DNA from: Arctopsyche grandis
Lineage: Eukaryota; Arthropoda; Insecta; Trichoptera; Hydropsychidae
Reading direction: 5' to 3'
Assembly: GCF_051622035.1 (NCBI RefSeq)
Contig: NC_135356.1
Location: 25,078,839 to 25,142,838, forward strand
DNA: 64,000 nt
A model generated the notes under the pieces. It was not told the DNA's origin and ran no database searches. It saw only the letters and a list, made by a program, of their open reading frames with translations. The position numbers were made by a program, and so were the translations under genes. How positions within the stretch are numbered: position 1 is the first letter of the stretch; each line of letters starts with the position of its first letter. This document shows positions 21,419-33,400 of the stretch, in pieces.

Positions 21419-24400
21419 TGATGGGCTACGCCTGGAGCGCGTCTGCCGCAGCTGCTTGCGGGAGGCGTCGCCGATGCACCAGCTCTCAACGCCAGGCTGC
21501 GACCGCACCGAGCTTCCCCTCGCTCAGATGCTCGTCTCGGTGCTGATGCTGCAGGTGCGAAACTGACCAGCCGTGCGTGCACTCATTGCACGCACCGTAA
21601 ACAAATCGATACTTTCCAAATTCGCCCTTATGCCCCATGCGTTTACGGCTCAGATTCGCCCGCTCGAGCCAATATCCGGCAGCATTCGCGACAAAGCACC
21701 GCGCACACAACCACGACCATCCCCTATAAATGATAATCCTCAATTCGTTCCGTTTGAATGTGTAAAAGATCCATGTTGACCAACCTGCGAAATGAGAGTC
21801 TTAAGTTGACTGAAGATAGCCATCTCCATAGATGATTTGATTGCGCCTTGAAGATTCATAGAAGATATAAAATTGATTCGTCTGAAATCTTCGAAAATGA
21901 CTTTTTTCGCGAATGATTATCTTTTTCCATGAATCTTCAAGGAAATGATGCGTATCTGATTCTTATAATATCATTTTATGACTCTTTTATATATTGTTAT
22001 TTTAATAATACATATTTTTGCCCCTTTAATTAAATGAAAAAAAATTATAGTATTTGCAAGCTCTTTCGATGTATTTAGAAAAAAATCTAATATTTCCTAT
22101 TGCAGAATTTGAAAAGAAAAATATTTGAAAAAGGATCAATTTGAAATGAAAAACCTATATAAACAGAAGAAAGAAGTAAATAATTATATTTAATATTACG
22201 AATATTTTTATGTTATGATCTTGAATAGTATTTTTATATTAAAAATCTCTTTTTTTTTTACTTGCAGCGATTAAAGATATTTAAATTGTTTTATTTATTT
22301 TTTACATGAAAGTAATTGGCATTTCAAATATAAAAATATTGCAGCGCATATTTTTCTTTTATTTGATTCTGATATATGTATGTAATATAATTTAAGATAT
22401 TGATTAAAATAATGTAATTATGTAAATTTGTTTATACTATTGTACCGAAAGATAAAAATTGAAATCTTACAAAGCCTATGAAAAGCTATATACAGCGCTC
22501 TCAATACAAAATATCTTCATTATTGTCAATTTTTGTTTTTGTAATATTACTGCGTATGATGTGTATGTTGTATATATCAATAGTTGCACAACTGATTCGT
22601 TTCTACAAACATATGTACATATTCTATCACAAAAGACGATTTATCGATCTGATCTTTCGTCATATATAGAAATATATAAAAGGTTCACTCTCACTAATTT
22701 GAGTGCCTTTATAATCATCGGCACTTTAAAAGTAGCCACAATGATTAAACACATATAATTATAAAATTGACATAGCATTCATCAGTCTAAAGTGGAAGCC
22801 TGGTAAAGAAGTAATTTCATTAAAATCATAAACACATTCTAATTAACTAGAAGAAAAATAATAACAAAAAAAAAATGATTTCCAAACATCATAAAATTAA
22901 ATATTCCAATTGATCAGAACTTATTATCTGGACTGCAGAACTTTCAGAGCTTCTTCTATAATTGAGATATATCTACATTGTTAATGCATCATTTTATATG
23001 CATTGTCCTCAAAAAAATCTGCATACATTAACTGAATTACTGTCACATACATAAAATTCTATAATGGTAAGTGATAGTACTTTGAGGTAATTTTTGCAGG
23101 ATTACGCCCGTATCGCTCCTATAGTATTATCATGGGTCTACGTGACGAGCCAGAATGTTCAATTACAGAAAACACAAATATCGGAAGGCAAAGATCGAAA
23201 ATCGAAAGATCTTAAGTCGAAAGATCAAAAAAAGGGTGCATGGTAAACGGTACATACTCAATTAATTTGCGCGAGCAGGATACAACAGGAACAAGAGGAA
23301 CAGGCTTTTCCTCCTGTATTCTGCGCGCGCACATTAATACGGGAGGAAAAGCCTGTTCCTCTTCTTCCTGTTGTATCCTGCTCGCGCAAATTAAGTGAGT
23401 ATGTACCGTTTACAATGCATCCTTTTTTTTTGATCTTTCGACTTAAGATTAATCCGTATTATCATATATTGTGATCCAGTCATATTTGGTCTAATAGCGT
23501 TTCATTGCGAGTATATTTACATTATAGCTAGCGGTTATATGTGTGTATGTCTATATTAATAAAATCAAAGTAAATTTATTGATAAAAACATATGTTTTGG
23601 TGTGTTACAGTTTTTTTTATGTGTGTATAAGTAAGTGCATAAAAGCGTGTGTTTAATATCGATTGTCGGAGGTTTTAAAATTGCTTTGAGAATTTCAGTC
23701 AAGGGCAAGTTTGACGATGTTTTTTCAGCTTTCTGTAAGTAAGTTTTCTCGTCGAGCTAAAATAGCTGGGAAGACTCGGATTGTTTTCTTTTTTTGCTTA
23801 CATTTTTGGAATAAAATTACTAGGAAATACGTGAAAATGTTTCGTCTGGATTGTAATATATCGTAAACGGCGCACGTAGTACATTTGTATTGATTGCAAA
23901 TGGTGCATTATCACATTTCTATAAATAAATGATGCATTCGTCTATTATAACTAGGACATGCCTGTATTGATCAATTTATTCAGGTCAAATAGCCTTTCAA
24001 TGTAGTTTCGCTATCGAATTACTCTACATAGTAGGAAACAAGGGCTTCTGAATCGCATTCGAATGCAATTTCTGCCTTTATAAATTTATAATATGTAAAA
24101 TGATTTTACTTACCTCTTATTCTATTTTAACTGACACATACCTGTATTGATTTATTTACCTGTATTGAGAATTTATTTGGGTCAATCATTTTCCAATGTA
24201 ATCCTATCCATGTATATATATGTATGTTAGTGATTTCATGCTAACAAGTATACTTTCACTGGCGTTTTAGGGAATACTTCAAATACTTCTGATACTTAGA
24301 TTAATGTTGTCTTCTTCTTCTACCTCCAACAAAAAAACATTCGGTATCTTCCTCAGTGTATATATAAATGCTTAATTACATCGGAAGGCAAATTTGATGA

Positions 24401-27400
24401 TATTAGACCAACTTTTGCCGTTTGTACAAATACATATGAGGACCGTTTGATTCCTGAATGGAATGCCCTATTTTTCAAAAATTGATCAGTCCTTTCGACG
24501 GACAAGTTGCTTTTGCCCATAAAAGATGGTTCACTATTTTCAATTACTAACCTTTTTTTTGCTCTCTTACTTTGTAGGACAATAGTGAACCATTTTTTGT
24601 GGGCAGTGGAAACTTGTCTGCCGGTATCTGGTTATGATCTAGCACCCAAGATGACAGTGTTTTTTCAATTCCTGATTTGTGTGATATGCTTTCACCGGCG
24701 AAATACTTTCACAGCAGGATACCGATTCACTGTAACATATATAATATTACAAGTGTCATATCTTATTAATTTATACAATGACTTGTTATTGTACACACTA
24801 ACTAAAAGTTTTCGTCAAAGTATACATTGCTATACTACATGTATACTGTTACGAAATAATGTATGCATTAAATAAGCAAGTGTAGGATCTCGTCAACGTG
24901 TGCTAGTTAAAATCATCAACAAACAAATTTTGCAGACGAGCGTGTATTACAACTAACCCAATCACGATATTTTTACTTTCTCTAGGATTGCCATGTCCTA
25001 TTTAAGTTTTTAGATTTTTAAAATATAGCAACTAGTCAATTTTTCCATAGCCTCTTTTATATATGCAGTAACTGACCAGTTTTAACAGTGTATACACTGA
25101 CTAGTTAGTTTATGAACAAACGTAGTTCATACTGTGTCTGATACACATATATACATACATACATACTTATCTATGTATGCCCCACACAAATTTCTGAAAT
25201 CCATATCTAGAAATGACAAATTATGAAACAACTTCAAATTCCATCAGCCATCATTCTTATACACTAGCGGTCATATATTTAAAACCGGAAGGATAGGTAA
25301 TTTTCAAAGCTTCGTAAAACTTGATTAGCGTGAAATAATTTGACAAAATGTTTGCAAATTTGTTGCACACATGCTTAGATATCATTTTAACAAAAAATAA
25401 GAAGGTAGTATAATTGAATTGTTGTTTTTTTGGGGAAACGCTCAAAATGAGTTCAAAGACGCTTTGTGACGAATTGACTTTGACGCGTCTTTACGCTGCT
25501 CGTATTCCAACCTATTTTTTCGTACTAATCCATCGAAATTACATCAGCGCGGTTAAAAATAATAAACCTTTAATGAATTTGGTTTGGTTTTAAACGATCA
25601 GTCCGACCTTGAATTCGTACTAGTGAAAAACTTATCTAGCCCAGAAATTTTTCGTATCTGCATATTTCTACAAAAATTTCTGGGTTATGGCATTTTGAAG
25701 AATAATTATTTCACTTCATAATAAAAAGAAAACTAGAGACATATGGCCAAGAAGCTTCATGTTTCAAAGATTGCATTACAGCAAACAATAATAAAAAATC
25801 GAACAGTACGGAGAAAAAAATCCAGATGAGGACGACCCAGAATATCGAACGAAGGACTGGATCAACTTATCGCGCTATCAAGCAAACATAATCAAAAGTT
25901 AACAGCACCAGATATTGCCTCTTGAGTTGAATAGGACGATTTCAAAAGTATATCGATTATCACAGTCCAACGTCGGCTAGGGAAGCGAATCTAGGAGGGA
26001 TAGAAAACCATTATTATAAATAGGAAACGAACAGAAATGGCTAGCTTGGGTTCTTTGGCATTGGAATTAGTCAATTAAGATTGGTTAAAAGTGTTTTGGT
26101 AGGACGAATCGAAATTCGGTTCAAAAATACGATTTTACGTCCGACGTATACCCTGCGTATATAAAACTTTTTCAGTATGCTTCCAAAAATCAAGCATGAA
26201 AGTGGATCCAAAATTGTATGAGGATGTTTATCGAGAGCTGGAGCTAGAAATTTGGTCAAAATCGATGGTATTGTGGGTACTCAAAGGTATAAAAGCAGGG
26301 CTGTGGAGTCGTCAAAAAAAATCACGACTCCGACTCCGATTCCGATTCCGATATTTACCAACAAAGAAAAATAAAAAAATAGTTTTGAAAAATTGATTTG
26401 GCCACCTCTAAATCCATTAGATTTTGTGGGACCAGTTGAACATAAAAATCCCGATACATCGATCAAAACCAATAAACGAATTTTGAAATCATCTAAAATA
26501 ATCCTGAAAGTCTGTACCTACCATCAGAATTCAAAATTTAATTAATAGAATGCCAAAATTATATACAGCAGTCATTTCAAGTGAAGGTGGTTTTATCGAT
26601 GAAAGTTTCGTTTGATGTTTTTGTTTTAAGTAGTTTTTAAAATCTTTTTAGTAATTTTAGTAGATATATAATTTCTGAATAAAACTGCGTTTGTTTTTTT
26701 TTAAATTGACGTAAAATTGTATAACTTATGCTCAAAAAACGTTTTGGTCTTGAACATATGACCGGTAGTGTTCATTTTTATTTCGGTTTAATATACAATA
26801 AAATTTTCGTGCTGATACGTTAACACTTTTAATACATATTATTTGTTAAGAAAATGTGCAATTTTTGTGTACATATTTAAAAATCTTTTTCTCATACATA
26901 CATACATAGCCAGCAGTATGGCTCGGTGGTTGCGTTTATGTTTAGCAAAAAGAGGTTACCGAGTTCGATTCTGTGCTAATCTTTAATGCTGCTGGTCAGA
27001 CTTGGATATTTGCGACTCCAAGTCCAAGAATCAGAGTTTGCCAATTTATCTGATTTCATTGTTGAAATGGTTCCTCCATCAAATTGGCAAAAACCATCCT
27101 ATCCGCTATGTCACAAATATCTGAATTTGATTTATTTAGAATATGTACAAATTTATTTACAAGTCTAAACCCATGGATGTCTAAATGGATTAATTTCGTG
27201 TTTTTCAGCCTTTCGAAATACAGCGATTTATGTAATAAAAAATGCTGCAACGTTTGTAATTAATTGTCTAGGAAGGCGCATTGGGGTTTACCTGTTAGGC
27301 CTTCCTGGTATATATCTATGTAAAAATAAAATATCTACATATATACCAAAAAAGTTTAGAAACTTCTGATTTTTATTCTTTTGTTCTACAAGGTGTTCAT

Positions 27401-30400
27401 ATATGTATATCTTATATTTTCCCTTTTCCTTTTATGCATTTATGTACATTTACTGAATAATATGATAGTATATATATGTATGTACTAAAATTTGTAACAC
27501 CCGTTCTGTTGCGATACACGAAATTCCCCTTACGTATATACATATGTGAGTCTGTATTGTTCCAGATATCAGAAAATGACGGTCTGCCGTATCAAATATG
27601 CAGTCACTGTACATATCAACTATCATCAGCGTTCACATTTAAACAAATGTGTCAGGAGTCCGACAAGCGACTCAAACAATACCTATCCAAAACTAAGACT
27701 AAGTTGTCGAAAACCATACTATTGGACGGGACCGTGCAGCATGTACCGTCAGGTATATGCATTTCTCGTAAAATTACATGTTTTATGACTGCGATGCTTA
27801 TTTTCGATCGGTTTGTATTGGGTATGTTTGATGTGTCTTATTGTTTCTTTTCTTTTTAGACAAAGTCAAGGAGGAGGCTTCTCAGATATGCAACAGTAAT
27901 GGAATAATCGATTTTAATATTAAATTTAACCCTGATGTTCCATCGATCAAGATTGAACGTGTCGAAAATCAGAATTCAATAGTGGAACTCGATGATAAGC
28001 CGAATTTAAGGTTTTATATTTTAATTGAACACTAATTCAGTAACAATACATATGCTATTTAGTGTCAATAATCGTTATGATGTACTATAGATTATCTATG
28101 GGAACAATTTAAACGTTCATTTTATAAAATAAATTTGCATTTAAAAAAAAATATTTGTACATTAAAAAAAGTTTCTGTGCATTACAAAAAAAAATTGTTT
28201 ACATTTCTAAATGACGCATACATATTGCATTAGAAAGTTTGCTTTGATCATTGAAAAAAAATATTTGCTACTTAAAAAGTGGATGAAATGTGCATTGACA
28301 CTGTGACGGCCGCTGACTCATATTTGTATCATGTTGGATGCACAAATACCTGCCGCTAATACATATGTGATTTACGACTGCGCAGACTGTTTCAGTCCGC
28401 TGTTATATGTTTCTTCGTTTATGACGAAAACGTGATACAAGATTGTATCATCGGCCACAAAAGATTGACGAAAACGTCATATAAAAATATATCATATATG
28501 TGATACAAATATGAGTCGGCAGCCGTCATAGTGTTAAAATGACAGATGAACTGTATTGGCAACGTCGCGAATACCAAAATACGAACCAACGTTTGGTTAG
28601 ATTTTATTTATTTATGTTTTGGTTTTATTTATTTAAAATTACATTTCACTAGTGACAAACAGTAAACCCTTTTGACAGTTAACAATTGTCAATAGCGGAA
28701 GACTGCAACGTTGCCACTTTTTGTATCCATTCTAATGCTAAAATCTATTTTTTCAAATGATCGTTTCATATTTTTTAATGATCACTTTATAATGCCAAAA
28801 TATTTCATTCGATGCACAATACTAGGTTGTTTAATGCACCGAAAACGCACAAACATATTTTTTGAGATACAAAGTATTTTTCTCAATGTACATTTAAATC
28901 GTACCCATTATTTATTAACACATATAAGACGGAGTACAAAAAAAGTAAAAGAATTTATCAGGATATTCGGCCCACATTTAAAGTTAAATGGTTCAAAATT
29001 TCAATTGAACAAACAACTGATCACAAGTGATAATTTAAGCTAGTCAAGAATTGACAAAAGCTGTAGAGTGCATGCGCAGATGAAATATCATGCGTTATCA
29101 ATTGGACGTAGTTTTGCATATATCCGTTATACAAAACTCTCCGATTGATAACGCTTTTATTAACATTTACAAATATACATATAAAATAATTTCAATCCTC
29201 TTTTCAGTCTCAATTCTAATTCGGACGAAACATCACTCAATAGCAATGAAAAGTGCACTCAGACGAAGTTTTCCGATATTTTACAAACGCTGTACAGTTG
29301 CTCGGAATGTACTAAAAAGTTTTCTTCGTTGATAGGGTATATATTGATATTTATTTATTTATTTATTTATTTTAAACAGACCATTGTGGCATAACAGGAA
29401 TTCCTAAAGCGCCACAATGGTCAAAAAATATAACACAAAAAAGAAAAAAAACAAAATAACAATATTCTCTTCATTGATGGTTGAACAAGAGTGTTGGTTA
29501 TCTATTTTAATGATGATTTATGTTGCAGTGTTACGAATCATTTGAAATGGCGACACAGTGTACAAGAAGTATTCTCATGCAAGGATTGTGATAAAATATA
29601 TATTAACTATAGTCAATTTAGGAAACATTTATTAGACGTACATAAGAAAGAAATATCTGAACAGCCCACTGATGTTAGTCACATTATCATATTTTATGTT
29701 TACGTGCTTTTTTTTTGTATTTATTTAACTTTTTGTGGGAATTTTACAGCCTCCTACTCTAGAATGTCAAATATGTAAAAAGTCTTATCAACACTCTAAC
29801 CAATTGAAACGACATATGTTAATTCACGGAAAGAAAAAGATATTCAACTGCGATAAATGTCAACATGGCTATAACAAGTGAGTGAACCTGTAAATTATAA
29901 TCATTTTTTTTTTTTTATATAAAATGCTTAATCCTTTAACGCGAACAAATTCATTTTTCAGGGTCGAAAATTATGAAAAACACAAAGCCGTCTGTGTGAG
30001 AAAACTGTTTAACTGTTTAATTTGTAATAAAATGTTTGCCAAATCTGAAACCTTAAAACATCATATGGAAGTTACGCATCTTTCAAAAGGAGGTAATTTA
30101 ATATTTTTTTTTTATAATTGCCAAAAATATTTATAAGTAAATAATACCAGGGCTGTCTTTGATTCTGAATTTATCTTATGTTTCGACTCCAACTCTGACT
30201 TGAACGATTTTAGTAAGATCAACCTTGCCTATATATAAAATTGTTAACAATAAAAATAATAGCGATTTTGAAAATATAAAATATTCAAGGAATTTAAAAA
30301 ATCACTGAAAATTGACTTGTAACCTTATTTATTGAATTATTGGTAATGAAATAAGTATAAATAAAAAGTAAGTACATTCATAATGTGTGTTTAGAATATT

Positions 30401-33400
30401 ATCCACAATTAATTTAATAATAAATAAAATGGTAATATAAACAGTATAAGACGAGGAAACAATTGGTTTTGGTCACAACGCAAAATACGTGTAACTCAAC
30501 GATTTTATTTATAATGTAATTTATATTCATGATTTTTATAAAGAAATTATTTAATTTCAATTCACTAGTCGATTTACTTTAGTAAAATTAGAGACTACCG
30601 ATACTATTAATTAAAGAAAATAATTTAAAGGAGTCAGAGTCGATTGATTTTTTATTACAATTCCGACTCTGTCTCCACAGCCCTGAATAATACATATAAT
30701 AACTGTCTTTTAAATTTTAGAAAATCAAGACAGTTTGAAAAATGGTTCTATTTCTAATACTTCTCGAAATACTGAGATTATAGAGAACGTTAATGCATCG
30801 GAGAATTCTTGTGAAGATTTTAATGAGACTGACATGAATATTAAAGAAGAACCTTTGGATGAATTACTCGAAGAAGCCGAAAGGTGCATCCTCTCTCATA
30901 ATTTAATCACAATAAAGTGTATGCTTCTGTTATTTACAATCGTGTTGAAATTTCAGAGAAACTCGAATGCTAAATGACGATAGTTTAAGCGGTGTATGTA
31001 ACAATCAAGATGACGATTTTCCTAGTTTAGAAGATTTTAGTGAAGTTAGTGATTCCAACATATTTATACCATTGCAAATATACAATTTTACATATATGTA
31101 CCTATAGATTTAGGTTTAAAAAACATATTGTATTATAAAACTAGCTTTAGAGTTATGAATGTACATGCTACGATGATTTGACTCATCTTAGATAACATAA
31201 ACGCTGAATTCACGCATTTATTTAACTTTTTAAGGGTATCAACAGTGATAATTCTGAATATCTCGAATCGTATAAGGTCAAACGGAAAGTAGGCAGACCG
31301 TGCAAAAAAAACAAAAAGTTCAAATTCAAACTATTGAAACATAATAACGAAAATGATTCACCATCTCTCAAGTATCACTGCACTCTTTGCCCCAGGGTGA
31401 GTAATTTTTATCTTTTTGTTTTTCCTTATATGTACGAATGTATTGTACTACTAAGTTCACTTGGATAACTTTAATTGATTCATATAATTACACATCAGAG
31501 ATTATCTTCAAATGTCGGCCTAAAGATTCATATGGCGAAACATTACTCAGACCAAGGCATCCTTTACACTTGCGAGTATTGTGGCAAAGGCTTCACAAAA
31601 TCAGTCGAATTGAAACGGCACGAAAGAACTCACACATCCATCAAACAGTTCAAATGCAATTCCTGCGACAAATCTTTCCATAGGTACATATACTTATAAT
31701 GCATTTATAGAATTGCACCTCTAATTTTCTGCATACATATTATTAATGTTCATCCACATATATTTCAGGCAAGATAATCTAGCTAGGCATATGTGGCAGC
31801 ATATGGACAACAAGCCACACCAATGCGACAAATGCAATAAGAGTTTCATAAGAATCGAACATCTCGAAAGGCACAACATGGCGTTGCATTCCGGAAAGAT
31901 GAAAAATCCAAAAACTGCTTTTTGTTCGATATGCAAAAGAGGTATATCGTTGTTGGTTTAAATTCTGCGCCAATTTTTCTGCTGTCGTTTGCTTTTCAGC
32001 GTTTGTAATTTTGTCGTTTCTGTTGGATGTCAAGGTTTTACAACGGAAAAGTATTTGGAGACACACATGCGCATGCACACTGGTGACAAAACATTCACGT
32101 GTAAAGTCTGCGATAAGTCGTTTAACACTAAATGGCATCTCAAAGAACATAGCAAGTGGCATTCGGCTGAAAAACCTTTCTTGTGTTCCGAGTGCGGTCA
32201 ACGGTATCCACATTTCAATATTATTTATCTTAAATCCTCTATCCAAGATTGGATACGGGGCTGATGTTTTAATCAAGTTACTTCTGAAAATAGTTCCAAC
32301 TAGAATTCCACCGTTTTGCAAATTGAGCTCATCTTTTTATCCCAGTCGCCCCCCACTCACGTTACTTTGAAGAAGATGCTCTCTGGCAAACTTTAAATTA
32401 ACGAATAATTATATTTAAATATATGTATAGTGCTTTTGTATTACATAAAATTTATCTTGTGAAGTAATTTCTAAAATTATATCTTAAAATTTTGTATTTA
32501 TTTAATAGTTTTGTTACCGTATTAAATTATTTTTTTAACATCTTTAGGAAGAGCATGTCATATTAGAATTGCGATTTTCAACTGCAAATTTCCTTTCGGT
32601 CTGTAAAAAATTCAAAAACTTTGGGCAACTTTCATCCATCTCATCCCACACATTTTTCTGATTTCATCCAAACAACTCCTCTGTAGCCCTCCGAAAAACT
32701 TATATAAAATTATGTAGTGGTTTTTAATTCTATCTCAATCACCATAGCTGATAATTACGTAACAAAATTGTCAAAAAAATGAACTGAAGAAAATATATTA
32801 AATCCACTTTTTATTATTACGTTTCTTCGAAATTCATTAAAATACTTCATACTAGTATTGATACTTCGGATGTAGATAAAGTAAAAACTTGATTTTACTC
32901 TTAAGCTTTATTTTTGTTTAATTTAACTTTTGCTTGCTGTTTTTGTACTTGATTTTTATAAGTAGATTTATTTATTATTTTAGAAATAACAAAAAACTGG
33001 GTTTTCATATGAAAATTTTAATTAATTGTCAACAAAACTTAAAAAAACTGGCATTTAATTACTTACAATTATTTTAATATCCAATTAAAGATTAAAACCG
33101 ATTTTTTTATGCTCAAAAATCCCCGGAAATATTTATGAAATCAAACTTCCCTTATAATTAAAAAGGTTTTGAAATGCAATTTATAACTGTAAAATTTCTC
33201 ATTTAGGTTTATTCGTAATGATTATCTCATCACACATATGAGACGTCACAACGGGGAAAAACCATATAAGTGCAGATATTGCGGCAAAGGTTTTCCAAGA
33301 GCCACCGATTTGACGGTCCACGAACGCTATCACACCGGTGAAAAGACTCATCTGTGTACCGTATGCGGAAAAGGTTTGCATTGCTGTTGTTTTGCATTGT

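Noticed and set aside
21486-21743. Minus-strand frame with a zinc-finger-like spacing ([16 protein letters not shown])
   Set aside because: It overlaps the plus-strand ZAD exon antisense and the GC-rich first intron. The His run comes from complementing CTG CAG Leu/Gln codons. No neighbouring fingers or splice sites support it.
24507-24875. 122-codon plus-strand frame with hydrophobic N-terminus
   Set aside because: Its first part lies across the arms of an inverted repeat (24488-24640); no splice or family support.
26911-26985. tRNA gene
   Set aside because: Box A- and B-like motifs are present but the cloverleaf is degenerate and the sequence continues into a repeated SINE body.
28711-29043. 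110-codon plus frame in intron 3 of the zinc-finger gene
   Set aside because: Low-complexity AT-rich frame without family features; the surrounding phrases repeat as in MITE-type DNA.
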